Counted from the stretch's first letter, positions 1-9,363 are shown. The stretch is 25,293 bases of DNA from JBCFBK01 sp038562555 (GCA_038562555.1 JBCFBK010000069.1:1-25293), one strand, 5' to 3'. Program-made: numbers and translations. The notes: generated from the sequence alone by a model not told the origin.

Positions 1-1309
1 TGAGCAAGGCTTCGCCCAGCCTGAGAACAATAGCCGGGGTGGAAGACGTATTATAGGTAGCATAAGATGCCACATTTTCATAAACCTTAATAATGTAGTA
101 ACCGGTTTCACTTGGCTGGCCGCCGGTCATACCTGTTATGCGCGGATACGAATAGGTAGCAAAGTCGTGATTTCCAAACATGTAATAAGGCTGATCGGCC
201 GGATGCAAAACAGTCTGGCGTAACCGGGGGTCACGATTCGCAAAGATATTTTCATAAACCGCATCGCCCAGGTAGAGGGGTGAAACCGAAATCGGCAGAC
301 CATCGGTACAGAGGTAATCCTCCACGGCGCTTTTTGTGGCGCCTCCGTTATAACTCCGGTGATAGCTCTGCACATGGTTGGTGAATACGCCCAACTGGTA
401 GCGTCGCCAGTATACCACCTCCGACACGCCTGTCAGGTCTGTCATCCGGTGGATGGCATTATAATCATGTGCCGGATCGCCTGATGAATACAGGGAATAA
501 GGACCGTTTTCGATCAGTTCCCGGGCGGCTTCGGCAGCTTCCTGCAGCCACATATTGGGGTCGGTCCCGCCATGGTACTTTCGCCACGTACCTTCAAACA
601 GACAAACGCGTGATTTAACCTGCAGGGCGGCCCAGCGGTTAATCCGTCCGGGAGCGTTCCCATCGCCCCAGTCGCCGGGTAATTTTTCACAGGCAAAATC
701 CAGATCGGCCAGCACATTGGTCATGACCTCTTCCCTCGGTGTGCGAGGCCCGTACAATTCCTCCGACTCCGTTGTCAGTTCCTTGTCTACCCAGGGAACA
801 TCACCAAATTTGGAGACTTTGTCGGCATAAAACCATCCCCTGAACAGACGGGCTTCGGCGGCATACCGGTCGATGATTTCCTGGTCGACTTCTGCTTTAC
901 CATAATTGGCCAGTCCGACGTTGATAGCCCGTAAAAATACCCAGCCTCCATCCCTCCATCCATACAACTGAGGATCCGATGGGATCTGATGCAGACCGGC
1001 CCTCACTTCCTGGTAAAAAGAATGGCGGGAATGCCGCGGAGCCGTATTGTCGGCAAAACCATCGAGATACCACAGGCTCTGATTGTTACTGTCGAAGCCG
1101 TCGTCGTGGGCCATCAGGATGGGAACATCATTGTCGTTCCGGGCCAGATCGTAGATACTGTTATTATAAACAGCCAGGTCATTTTCCGTTTTCCAGTAAA
1201 TATCATTGCTGATCTCATCCAGCGGATCCCGTTGCAGGAATTCGTTATTGCAGCTAAGTACTGCCAGGCCTGCAAAACCAGTCAGGGCAACTTTTAATAT
1301 CTGGTTCAT
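1..1309 (-). CDS. SusD/RagB-family outer-membrane lipoprotein, 3' end cut by the window
   Basis: The reading frame opens at the ATG complementary to 1307-1309 and stays open to base 1, giving about 436 residues without a stop, so the C-terminus lies outside the window. The N-terminus is a lipoprotein signal (MNQILKVALTGFAGLAVLSC) with a good lipobox ending VLSC, so Cys20 would be lipidated. SusD-family hallmarks follow: an early FLQRDPLDEISNDIYWKT segment, a helical middle with AEARLFRGWFYADKVSKFGDVPWVD, and near the edge LRLGEALL, the start of the conserved RL-E-LL-AEA helix. The family forms the surface lid over a SusC barrel and binds glycan. It starts only 19 bp after the susC stop, so the two are surely cotranscribed. 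The substrate cannot be deduced from the visible part. Family assignment is firm. Confidence 0.93.
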   Translation of the reverse strand, partial: MNQILKVALTGFAGLAVLSCNNEFLQRDPLDEISNDIYWKTENDLAVYNNSIYDLARNDNDVPILMAHDDGFDSNNQSLWYLDGFADNTAPRHSRHSFYQEVRAGLHQIPSDPQLYGWRDGGWVFLRAINVGLANYGKAEVDQEIIDRYAAEARLFRGWFYADKVSKFGDVPWVDKELTTESEELYGPRTPREEVMTNVLADLDFACEKLPGDWGDGNAPGRINRWAALQVKSRVCLFEGTWRKYHGGTDPNMWLQEAAEAARELIENGPYSLYSSGDPAHDYNAIHRMTDLTGVSEVVYWRRYQLGVFTNHVQSYHRSYNGGATKSAVEDYLCTDGLPISVSPLYLGDAVYENIFANRDPRLRQTVLHPADQPYYMFGNHDFATYSYPRITGMTGGQPSETGYYIIKVYENVASYATYNTSSTPAIVLRLGEALL

Positions 1310-1328
1310 ATGTTTTTCATTTAATTGG

Positions 1329-4300
1329 TTAGAACGTAATTTTTGCGCCTAATGTGAAAATACGCTGGAAATAATACTCCTGCGTCAGATCATTCCGTTG
1401 TTCCGGGTCCAGCGATTTATGCATTTTAGTTGCTTCCCACAGGTTCATTCCTGAAAAATAAACCTGCGCCCGGCTCATACCCAGTTTGGCGATGAGCGAC
1501 TGAGGAAGGTTGTAATTCAGGGTCAGGTTTTTCAACCGGATGTAAGCGGCATTTTGTACATACCGAGACTGGGGATGGATATTTTTCTTGGTATTTGTCC
1601 CGATGGTGGGCGCCGCAAAATAAGCATCGCGGTTCTCCTCACTCCAGGAATCGGTGATGTAATATTTTTCCACGTGCCCGGCATTATAAGGATAGAAGGC
1701 TTTCCAATTATCATTTTGCGGAAGAAAATCACGGAACAGGCCCTGAAAAAACAAATTCAAGGTCCAGTTTCTATAGGTGATATCCGGATTGATCCCGAAC
1801 GAATACCGGGGCGAACTATTCCCGATGATTTTACGGTCGCCCGGATCGGATAGGGTATTGCTGCCCGGAGTAATTTGTTCGTCACCGTCGAGATTCATAT
1901 ATTTAATGTCGCCTGCCCGCCAGTTAGAACCCAATTGTGATTGGTCGGCATGGTCTGCAACCTCACTGTCATCCTGAAAAATGCCTTCCGTTACATATCC
2001 CCAGATCTCTCCGATCTCCTGACCTACATAGTATTCGGAAAGAGCGCCTGTCGGATTTTCATATTTGGTGATCTCTGTTTTACTGTCAGCAATACCGACA
2101 TTGACCCTGTAACTCCAGTCCTCGTTAATTTTATCCTGCCAGTTAACCGACAGTTCCCATCCTTTGGTCCGGAGATCTGCGGCGTTCGACTGAGGAGCGT
2201 CAGTTCCCAGTATGGCAGGATATTCCACATCCATCAGCATATCTTTGGTTTCACGCGAATAAACATCAAAAGAAACATCCAGCCGTTGTTTAAGCACCGT
2301 AAAATCAATACCGAAATTTTTGGTTGCCACTGTTTCCCAGGTTAACGACGGACTGACCAGACCGGCTGCAGAAACATAGGGGATCAGTCCGGCAGAGGAA
2401 AACATATAAGGTGAAGTTCCTGTTCCCATCGTTGCGATATAGGGATAATACACCTGATTACCATCACTGTCGGTAATAATCTGATTTCCCAGTTCGCCGT
2501 AGGAAGCCCTGATCTTCAGGTTGTCCAGCCAGTTTTTCGTAGATTCCATAAAGGATTCGTTCGAGATCCTCCATCCGGCCGATACCGAAGGAAAAAATCC
2601 GAAGCGGTCGTCCTTCGGAAACCGGGAGGTTCCGTCGTAACGGCCATCAGCTTCCAGCAGGTACTTGTCTTTGTAGATATAATTTAACCGGTAGAACACC
2701 CCTCTAAGTGCATAATGCGATTTGTTCCCCCAGGTCTGCTGGGTCCCGGTTGTGGCATTGAGGTCAGGAATTTGCGGCGTGATCAGTTGCCGCGCCTGGG
2801 CACGCACATATTTATAGCGGGCCCATTCCTGATTGTAACCCACCATAACTTTGAGATAATGGTCGGTGAATTTATCCAGGGTATACTCCGCGTATGCGTT
2901 GAATACATAATACTGATCCCGGTTTGTCCTGTTATCGATCCAGTCATCGCCGCTGAAGCCATTATCGATCAGGTTGTCTTCCTTCAGGTTCTGTGTCCGT
3001 ATCACCTCCACCTTGCTGGCTACATCCTGGAAATCGCGCCAATAGGTCCGGTATGAAAAATCACTCCTGATGCTTAAGCCTTTCACAGGTGTTAAAGTCA
3101 ATCCCTGGGTGAACCAGGTGTCATTGGTCGTCCAGGTTTCACGGCCTCCCTGTTCCAGATAAGGAAAAAAATTAAGGCTTCCGAAGTGCATCCCAATGTA
3201 TTTGGCATACTGATCATGGTCGCCGGGGGTGACGTAATATTCCAGGTCGGGGAACTGAAGCGGTTGTACCGGCTTCATACGCGCCGAGGTATTGATGTTT
3301 ACATCCCAGTTATAAAAGTGAGGTTTATCACTGAACTGTGAATTGAAAATGACCTTTTCATCAAGCGTAAGCCAGTCGGTTACTTTAAAATCAGCTTTCA
3401 TCAGTACATTGTAACGCTTGTATTTTTCGTTTTTCGAACTGTTATTCAGATAACCATCTTTGCTGAGATGTCCGAATGAAACATAATAGGATGTTTTTTC
3501 GGTTGCCCCCGAGATGGTCATGTCGTATTTCTGCTGTGGGGCAAAGTCGGTAATCAGTTTATTGTGGTAATCATTGAAGCCATAGTACCGTAATTCTCCG
3601 TCCAGCACTTTCCAGGCATTCTCTTCGGTTGGATTCTCACTCCAGGCTTTTGTTCCATTCACATAATCCTCATCGTAGGCATTAGTACCATCCGTCCTTA
3701 GTGTTGCCGAATTCCAGGCCTGGACAAACTGATAAGGGTCAGTAACGGGATCGATCGTATAAATCGGCTTGGCAATCGATTGCTCTGTACTCAAGGTTAC
3801 ATTCACTTTGCCGGGTTTTCCCTTCTTCGTTTCAACGAGGATCACGCCAAACGCAGCCCTGGCCCCGTATACCGCGGCCGCAGCAGCGTCTTTCAGCACA
3901 TTCACACTGGCAATATCGTTGGGGTTCACCCGTTCCAGGTCCATGGGTACGCCGTCGACCAGGATCAGCGGACTTCCGCCATTGATGGATTCAAAGCCCC
4001 GGATATTAAAATCGGCCGATGCGGTTGGCGAGCCGTGGTCATACCGGATATTCAGATTTGGAATAACTCCCTGCAAACCATGTCCGACAGAAGCGATCGG
4101 GCGATTCTCGAGCCGCTCTGCAGTGGCCATGCTGACAGCCCCCGTCAGGTTTGCTTTTTTCTGGGTACCATAGCCAATGGCAACCACTTCCTCCAGTCCG
4201 ATTGTTTCATCCTGCAATACAACGTCAATGATGGCCCTCCCTGAAACCGGGACTTCGAGCGTTCTCATCCCCACAAAGGAAAATACAAGCGTGGCATTGG

Positions 4301-4820
4301 AGGAAACCTCCCTCATACTGAACTTTCCGGACGAGTCGGTTATCGTACCGGACGATGTTCCCTTCACGACAACGGTTACGCCCGGTATCACCGCGCCGTC
4401 GGGTCCCCTCACCGTACCGCTGAGATCACGCTGTTGACTCAGCATCTTTTTTTCATCAAGATTAGTTAGAATAATTTGCCGGTCACGGACAAAATATTTC
4501 ACTTCCGTCTGATCAAAAAGCCGGACAAGGATCGCGTCGATCTTCTGATTGTCAACATGCAGGTTCACTTTTCTGTTAACGTCGATCAGATCCTGATTAT
4601 AAAGAAAATAGAAATCCGACTGATTTTCAATCTCATTAAGGACATCAGCGAGCCGGACATTCGTTAACTTGATGGACATCCGGGTTTCCTGGGCATAACT
4701 TGTCTCGCCCGAAACCTGAAACATGCCCAGCAGCACAAAGAAAATAGTCACTCTCATAATCAACCAGGTTTTTTTTAAGGTCCACCCGCAGGCATCCCTT
4801 CTTTCACGATTTTTTTCCAT
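1329..4820 (-). CDS. SusC/RagA-family TonB-dependent outer-membrane transporter with STN signalling domain
   Basis: The 1163-residue protein has a signal sequence (hydrophobic at about 23-37, probably cleaved after SYAQ near 44), an STN (secretin/TonB short N-terminal) domain at about 48-120, a carboxypeptidase-regulatory-like beta domain at about 133-205 (SGTVRGPDGAVIPGVTV), the SusC signature LEEVVAIGYGTQ at 209-220, a plug from about 225, then a long beta-barrel ending in a terminal Phe (AKITF), as is usual for outer-membrane barrels. SusC proteins import oligosaccharides with TonB energy. The STN domain marks it as a transducer that can signal to the FecR protein encoded just upstream. 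The start may be the ATG given or the internal Met22 directly before the hydrophobic stretch. A basic N-terminal extension also occurs in the second SusC of this window. No defects were seen. Confidence 0.96.
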   Translation of the reverse strand: MEKNRERRDACGWTLKKTWLIMRVTIFFVLLGMFQVSGETSYAQETRMSIKLTNVRLADVLNEIENQSDFYFLYNQDLIDVNRKVNLHVDNQKIDAILVRLFDQTEVKYFVRDRQIILTNLDEKKMLSQQRDLSGTVRGPDGAVIPGVTVVVKGTSSGTITDSSGKFSMREVSSNATLVFSFVGMRTLEVPVSGRAIIDVVLQDETIGLEEVVAIGYGTQKKANLTGAVSMATAERLENRPIASVGHGLQGVIPNLNIRYDHGSPTASADFNIRGFESINGGSPLILVDGVPMDLERVNPNDIASVNVLKDAAAAAVYGARAAFGVILVETKKGKPGKVNVTLSTEQSIAKPIYTIDPVTDPYQFVQAWNSATLRTDGTNAYDEDYVNGTKAWSENPTEENAWKVLDGELRYYGFNDYHNKLITDFAPQQKYDMTISGATEKTSYYVSFGHLSKDGYLNNSSKNEKYKRYNVLMKADFKVTDWLTLDEKVIFNSQFSDKPHFYNWDVNINTSARMKPVQPLQFPDLEYYVTPGDHDQYAKYIGMHFGSLNFFPYLEQGGRETWTTNDTWFTQGLTLTPVKGLSIRSDFSYRTYWRDFQDVASKVEVIRTQNLKEDNLIDNGFSGDDWIDNRTNRDQYYVFNAYAEYTLDKFTDHYLKVMVGYNQEWARYKYVRAQARQLITPQIPDLNATTGTQQTWGNKSHYALRGVFYRLNYIYKDKYLLEADGRYDGTSRFPKDDRFGFFPSVSAGWRISNESFMESTKNWLDNLKIRASYGELGNQIITDSDGNQVYYPYIATMGTGTSPYMFSSAGLIPYVSAAGLVSPSLTWETVATKNFGIDFTVLKQRLDVSFDVYSRETKDMLMDVEYPAILGTDAPQSNAADLRTKGWELSVNWQDKINEDWSYRVNVGIADSKTEITKYENPTGALSEYYVGQEIGEIWGYVTEGIFQDDSEVADHADQSQLGSNWRAGDIKYMNLDGDEQITPGSNTLSDPGDRKIIGNSSPRYSFGINPDITYRNWTLNLFFQGLFRDFLPQNDNWKAFYPYNAGHVEKYYITDSWSEENRDAYFAAPTIGTNTKKNIHPQSRYVQNAAYIRLKNLTLNYNLPQSLIAKLGMSRAQVYFSGMNLWEATKMHKSLDPEQRNDLTQEYYFQRIFTLGAKITF

Positions 4821-4872
4821 AAATTTACATTTGAAGAGTTCTGATAAATTTGCTGTTAAGACTCTGTTTTAC

Positions 4873-4903
4873 ATCAGGAGAATAGTTCCAATATTCTCCT
4901 GAT
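4873..4903. repeat. 12-bp perfect inverted repeat between fecR and susC
   Basis: The arms ATCAGGAGAATA (4873-4884) and TATTCTCCTGAT (4892-4903) are exact complements around a 7-base loop. The hairpin sits in the 93-bp gap between the fecR stop and the susC start. Read in the direction of the genes (minus strand) it is followed by GTAAAACAG, not a U-run, so it is not a textbook terminator for them. Read on the plus strand it is followed by TTTTCTT and would look like one. Candidate roles are an mRNA processing or stabilising hairpin, an attenuator, or a terminator of antisense transcription. The structure is certain; its role is inference. Confidence 0.7.
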
Positions 4904-4913
4904 TTTCTTAGGA

Positions 4914-5930
4914 TCAACTTTTTTCAATGATTATTTTTCTTTTTACATATATGCCATTATCAGTTGTTTTTCGTTCTTCAATCCGGTATTTCATAGGGGT
5001 GGTCAGCGCGATCATGCGTAAGATCTCTTCCAGTTGTTCATCCTTAAAGGTGGCTTTAAAACTGTAATTCTGCAGTTGTTTGTCCCTGATCTCAAAGTCA
5101 ACATTGTACCACCGGCCCAGTTTTCTCATGACCTCCGACAGGGGTTCGCCCCGAAACAGCAACAAACCCCGGGTCCACGACAATTGCGAGGCAGCATCTA
5201 CCTGGCTGATTTTTGTTGTTTTTCTCCGGAGGTTATAGCTGAATTTTTCATCGGGCATAACAACATAATCCGGCTGGTTTTTTATACCGCAAATTTTAAT
5301 TTTTCCTTTTTCCAGGATTACATTTACCTCCGCCTCATCGGGATAGGCTGCAACATTGAAAGAGGTTCCCAGGACCCGGACACTGAGTTCGTCTGTTTTT
5401 ACGTGAAAAGGTTCTCCGTCCTGACGTACTACCTTGAAATAAGCCTCTCCTTTAACTGTTACCTCGCGATGATTATTAAATTCGACCGGGTAGGTCAGCA
5501 TAGAGCCACTGTTCAGCCAGCCCGTCGATCCATCGGGCAATGTAAACTCCGTTCGGGCCCCCTGCGGTGAATGAATGGATGCGAACGATTCCTGCCTGCT
5601 TTTGAGCGGTTGCAGCGCCCAGAGAATACAACCAATTAATAGCGGAATGAACAGGATCGCAGCCACTTTCTTATAAATACCGAAAACAGAAAGTGTTCCC
5701 CTATGCCGGGGAAACCCAATCTGAGCCCTCAAGGCGTCCAGTAACCGGCCAAGGCGGTCATCCAACGGCTGATGAGCGGGAAGATCCTCCCAATGCGACT
5801 TCATAGCCTGCTGCAGGTTTGACTGATTGCCGTCTTTAAACCAGCGTTTAACGCGGAGATATTCAGAACGGCTATGACGCCCGGTTTTGAAATTTTCCAG
5901 TATTTGTTTATCAAAGTCTTGATTTTTCAT
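4914..5930 (-). CDS. FecR-family anti-sigma factor
   Basis: The 338-residue protein has a cytoplasmic N-terminal region of about 85 residues (the anti-sigma part), a single membrane segment at about 88-106 (VAAILFIPLLIGCILWAL), a periplasmic FecR domain at about 115-215 (TEFTLPDGSTGWLNSGS, GEAYFKV, VRVLGTSFNVAAY), and a C-terminal DUF4974-type domain at about 255-335 (EPLSEVMRKLGRWYNVDFE). Such proteins hold an ECF sigma factor at the membrane and release it when the STN domain of a loaded TonB-dependent transporter contacts the periplasmic part. The gene lies between the sigma gene (141 bp upstream) and susC (93 bp downstream), the standard order. The length is normal and no key segment is missing. 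Confidence 0.94.
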   Translation of the reverse strand: MKNQDFDKQILENFKTGRHSRSEYLRVKRWFKDGNQSNLQQAMKSHWEDLPAHQPLDDRLGRLLDALRAQIGFPRHRGTLSVFGIYKKVAAILFIPLLIGCILWALQPLKSRQESFASIHSPQGARTEFTLPDGSTGWLNSGSMLTYPVEFNNHREVTVKGEAYFKVVRQDGEPFHVKTDELSVRVLGTSFNVAAYPDEAEVNVILEKGKIKICGIKNQPDYVVMPDEKFSYNLRRKTTKISQVDAASQLSWTRGLLLFRGEPLSEVMRKLGRWYNVDFEIRDKQLQNYSFKATFKDEQLEEILRMIALTTPMKYRIEERKTTDNGIYVKRKIIIEKS

Positions 5931-6071
5931 TGATCAGTTAAGGCTTGTTTCCAATATTATTACCTGTTATATCCTGCTTTCTTTAAATCCCCTATTAAAA
6001 ATTAAAAAAAATGACCGGCGCATGGCGGAGGAGGAAGAAGGGAACCAAAAACACCGACAGTAATCCCTTCA

Positions 6072-6677
6072 TCAATCTATGTTTTCAGCGTCAGAGAAAA
6101 GAACAAACAAGGCCATTCCCCCGGGTAGTTCTTCATGGAAGCGTTGCCTGAGATATTTCATGGCTTCCGTGATTTGATTTTCCACAGTCTTGACCGATAT
6201 TTCCATTTCTGCGGCAATCTGTCGAACCGGCTTTCCCTGTTTCTTTCGCTGGATAAAAATAGCTTTTCTCTTTTGAGGCATTTCTTCAATAAACTGATCC
6301 AGTCTGCTTGTAACCAGCAGGTAGTTATTCTCAAAATCAATGTGGTCCTGTCCCTGATCCAACCTGTTGATCAAATCGAGCCGATACTGATCATTTTTTG
6401 CCTTTCTGTTAAATGATTTGCGGATCGCATTAAAGGCAATCGTGAATAAATAAGATTGAAAGGAAGTATCGGTTTTTAAAGCGATCCGGTTAAGCCAGAC
6501 CTTTAAAAAAACTTCCTGAACCACTTCTTCCGAGTCCGCTTCATTTTTCAGATAAGCAAAGGAAAAAATAAACAGCTTTCGGGCATATTTTTCAAAAAGA
6601 CGTTCAAACGCCGTATGATCGCCACTTTTTAGCGAATGCAGGAGCTTAGCTTCAATATCAGATTTAAGGACCGTCAC
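6072..6677 (-). CDS. ECF-type RNA polymerase sigma factor (Bacteroidota SusC/FecR-associated class)
   Basis: The 201-residue protein has sigma region 2 at about 24-90 (FERLFEKYARKLFIFSFAYL, EADSEEVVQEVFLKVW) and region 4 at about 126-178 (MPQKRKAIFIQRKKQGK then the helix-turn-helix VRQIAAEMEISVKTVENQI). There is no region 1 or 3, which defines an ECF factor. The start is GTG at 6675-6677: the frame is closed upstream by a TGA and contains no ATG between that stop and the GTG. The protein ends in a short hydrophobic tail (GGMALFVLFSD), also seen in the second sigma factor of this window. It should be sequestered by the FecR protein encoded next and direct transcription of susCD. The gene diverges from the E1 gene. 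Confidence 0.93.
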   Translation of the reverse strand: MTVLKSDIEAKLLHSLKSGDHTAFERLFEKYARKLFIFSFAYLKNEADSEEVVQEVFLKVWLNRIALKTDTSFQSYLFTIAFNAIRKSFNRKAKNDQYRLDLINRLDQGQDHIDFENNYLLVTSRLDQFIEEMPQKRKAIFIQRKKQGKPVRQIAAEMEISVKTVENQITEAMKYLRQRFHEELPGGMALFVLFSDAENID

Positions 6678-6877
6678 TATTCGTTTCCTGTGTATGATGA
6701 GAGAAAATCATGACGCTTAAAAAACTAAATTGTTCAGGACTGAGAATAAAAATTCATGAGCAAGTCCCTTATTTCTATCGGTCTTATAACCTATTACCGA
6801 TTAAAGATGAATAACGCTTCTCCCATAGCGGCATGATCCCTTCCGGCTTATAAAAACAAATCCCCGCCCGAAAATGT

Positions 6878-6885
6878 TATTTTTG
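6878..6885 (+). promoter_or_regulatory. Candidate Bacteroidota -7 box for the E1 gene
   Basis: TATTTTTG fits the Bacteroidota housekeeping -7 consensus TAnnTTTG and lies about 60 bases before the ATG at 6946. I did not find a matching TTTG-type -33 element at the usual distance, so this is a weak call. If real, transcription would begin near 6890, inside the 5' end of the longest possible reading frame, which supports the downstream start chosen for the E1 gene. The 268-bp divergent gap (6678-6945) otherwise shows no clear element. Confidence 0.35.
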
Positions 6886-6945
6886 TTGTATTTTAAGAAT
6901 AAAGAATACGAAACACTGATTATAAAAAAACTCAAACTGATATTC

Positions 6946-9363
6946 ATGTCCCTTGAAAATACTGATCTTTTAGCGGCCACCGAAACGAATACGACGGAAA
7001 TGTTGGATGATTATTATCTTGCTCACCTAAGCAGGCAACTGAGTTTACTTGGCAGGCGTGAAGTACATAACGGACGGGCTCATTTCGGCATCTTTGGAGA
7101 CGGGAAGGAGTTGGCTCAGATTGCCTATGCAAAAACGTTCAGAAAAGGGGACTGGAGATCAGGGTATTATCGAGATCAGACCTTTATGCTGGCACTGGGT
7201 TTACTTCGTCCGGAAGAATTTTTTGCTATGATTTACGGTGATCCCGACGCTGATTTTAACCCTTCTGTTGGCGGAAGAAATTTCAACAATCATTTCAGTA
7301 CGCCCAATATCGATGAAAACGGGGACATAAAGAATTTGGCGGAACGTTATAATTCGGCCTCCGATATTTCATCGACAGCCGGACAAATGCCCCGATTGCT
7401 CGGTCTGGCCCAGGCATCAAAAATCGTGAAGCAAAGGCCTGAACTAAAAAAATACCTCCACAACAATATCAGCGGCAATGAAGTGGCTTTTGGCTCGATC
7501 GGTGACGCCAGCACTTCCGAGGGCATGTTTTTCGAGACCATCAATGCTGCGGGTGTGATGCAGGTGCCGCTTGCCGTGGCCGTCTATGATGATGGCTATG
7601 GCATTAGTGTCCCAATCGAACTGCAAACGACCAAAGCCAGTATCTCAAAAGCTTTAAAAGGATTTCAAAAGGAAAAAGGTTCGAACGGCATTTCTATATA
7701 CAGTTGCAAAGGGTGGGACTATCCCGGCTTGGTCAAGACCTTCTCCAAAGGGATTGAGCACTGCCGTAAGACGCATACTCCCGTTTTGTTTCACATTCGG
7801 GAAATCACCCAACCACTGGGTCATTCGACCTCCGGCTCGCACGAGCGGTACAAATCGAAGGAGCGTCTTGCCTGGGAAGAGGAGTTTGATTGCCTGAGGC
7901 AGTTCCGTAACTGGCTGCTTGAGAATGGCAAAGCTGATCCCGAAACGCTTGGTTTTATTGAAAAGCAGGCCCGCCAGGCAGCACGCAAGGCGATGGAAAA
8001 AGCCTGGACCCATTACACGGAAAATCTTTCAGAAGAAACGGAAAGTCTGGAGCAACTGGTCGACCGGATCGACATCCGGTCGGGACATACGCTTGACCGT
8101 ACCCACGATTTCCATCAGATCAGGGAAAAGATTTTCCCGACCCGCAGGGCCTTGCTGAGCCTGGCCAAAAGGCTGAGCTTTGACCTGCACGGGAAACAGC
8201 ATTTCCACATGGAAAGGGCAGAACTTCTGAAATGGATCGAAGCATTCGAAAAAAGAAGTGCTGATTTTTACAACAGGCAACTGTACCGGGAGGGTCCCGA
8301 TTCGGCGCTCCGGGTCGAAGCAGTTGCGGCAACCTATGATCAGGAGCCCCCCGAAGTGAACGGGTCGGAAATTATCAACCATAATTTCGATGTCCTTTTC
8401 AACAAATATCCAAACCTGCTTACCTTTGGTGAGGACACCGGGAAGCTGGGGGGTGTCAACCAGGGCATGAAAGGCATGCAGGAAAAATACGGCATCGAGC
8501 GGGTTTCGGATACCGGCATCCGCGAGACCACGATTATCGGACAGGGAATTGGCCTGGCCCTGCGCGGATTCAGGCCTATTGCAGAAATTCAATACCTTGA
8601 CTACCTGATGTACGCACTGGCAACCCTGAGCGATGACCTGGCGAGCATGCAATACCGCACCATCGGCCGGCAGGCAGCGCCTGTTATCATCCGGACCCGG
8701 GGACACCAGCTTCAGGGAATCTGGCATGCCGGCTCCCCCATGCAAATGCTGCTGGGCTCACTTCGGGGGATCCACCTTTGTGTTCCCCGTAATATGACGC
8801 AGGCCGCTGGTCTTTATAATACGCTGCTCAAGGGCAACGATCCGGCCCTGGTTATTGAACCGTTAAAAGGATATAACGTCAAGGAACCCATGCCTTCAAA
8901 CCCCGGGGAATTCCGGGTGCCGCTGGGCGTTCCCGAAATTATGGAAGAAGGCACCGACCTGACCCTGGTCACCTATGGCTGGAATGTTCATCATGCACTA
9001 AAAGCCGCCGCCCTTCTTAAAACAAAAGACATTTCCGTGGAAGTGATCGATGTTCAAACGCTGATGCCTTTCGATGTGAATCATCTTATTCTGGAATCGG
9101 TCAAAAAAACGGGCAAGGTGATTTTTGTTGACGAAGATTTTCCGGGCGGGGGCACCGCTTTTATGATGCATAAAGTGTTGGAGGAACAAAAGGCATTTAA
9201 CTATCTCGATACGGCTCCCAGGACCTTGCCGGCTATGGAACACAGGCCTGCGTACGGTATTGACGGAGAATATTTTTCGAAACCCAATGTGGAACGGATT
9301 TTTGAGTCTGTCTACCAGATGATGCATGAAACGGACGTAAACCAATATCCCCCATTAGGTTGA
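6946..9363 (+). CDS. Fused alpha/beta E1 component of a 2-oxoacid (branched-chain type) dehydrogenase
   Basis: This thiamine-diphosphate enzyme decarboxylates a 2-oxoacid and passes the acyl group to a lipoyl E2. About 805 residues carry both subunits in one chain. The alpha half contains the cofactor motif GDAST at 186-190, with the usual 26-residue spacing to DDGYGISVP at 215-223; the classical motif ends NN, here DD. The beta half begins near residue 470 (EIINHNFDVLFNKYPNLLTFGEDT...) and has RETTIIGQGIGLALRGFRPI, where Glu527 is the expected ThDP-activating glutamate, plus the C-terminal transketolase-like domain (VEVIDVQTLMPFDVNHL). The frame extends 24 codons further to 6874, but that ATG lies just before a candidate promoter and the extension is AT-rich, so Met at 6946 is preferred. 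No E2 or E3 gene is adjacent. Branched-chain specificity is inferred from family resemblance; a pyruvate role is possible. Confidence 0.88.
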   Translation: MSLENTDLLAATETNTTEMLDDYYLAHLSRQLSLLGRREVHNGRAHFGIFGDGKELAQIAYAKTFRKGDWRSGYYRDQTFMLALGLLRPEEFFAMIYGDPDADFNPSVGGRNFNNHFSTPNIDENGDIKNLAERYNSASDISSTAGQMPRLLGLAQASKIVKQRPELKKYLHNNISGNEVAFGSIGDASTSEGMFFETINAAGVMQVPLAVAVYDDGYGISVPIELQTTKASISKALKGFQKEKGSNGISIYSCKGWDYPGLVKTFSKGIEHCRKTHTPVLFHIREITQPLGHSTSGSHERYKSKERLAWEEEFDCLRQFRNWLLENGKADPETLGFIEKQARQAARKAMEKAWTHYTENLSEETESLEQLVDRIDIRSGHTLDRTHDFHQIREKIFPTRRALLSLAKRLSFDLHGKQHFHMERAELLKWIEAFEKRSADFYNRQLYREGPDSALRVEAVAATYDQEPPEVNGSEIINHNFDVLFNKYPNLLTFGEDTGKLGGVNQGMKGMQEKYGIERVSDTGIRETTIIGQGIGLALRGFRPIAEIQYLDYLMYALATLSDDLASMQYRTIGRQAAPVIIRTRGHQLQGIWHAGSPMQMLLGSLRGIHLCVPRNMTQAAGLYNTLLKGNDPALVIEPLKGYNVKEPMPSNPGEFRVPLGVPEIMEEGTDLTLVTYGWNVHHALKAAALLKTKDISVEVIDVQTLMPFDVNHLILESVKKTGKVIFVDEDFPGGGTAFMMHKVLEEQKAFNYLDTAPRTLPAMEHRPAYGIDGEYFSKPNVERIFESVYQMMHETDVNQYPPLG

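Noticed and set aside
989..1297. 102-codon plus-strand frame opposite the 5' part of the left susD
   Set aside because: The opposite frame is a clear SusD lipoprotein; this one has no domain and no start signal.
6874..6945. 24-codon N-terminal extension of the E1 gene from an upstream ATG
   Set aside because: It lies over a candidate promoter and is AT-rich, lysine/isoleucine-rich and unlike the family N-terminus; Met at 6946 fits better.
8029..8745. 238-codon open frame antisense to the E1 gene
   Set aside because: It is entirely opposite a well-conserved enzyme and shows no recognisable domain or start context; it is a shadow of GC-rich codon bias.
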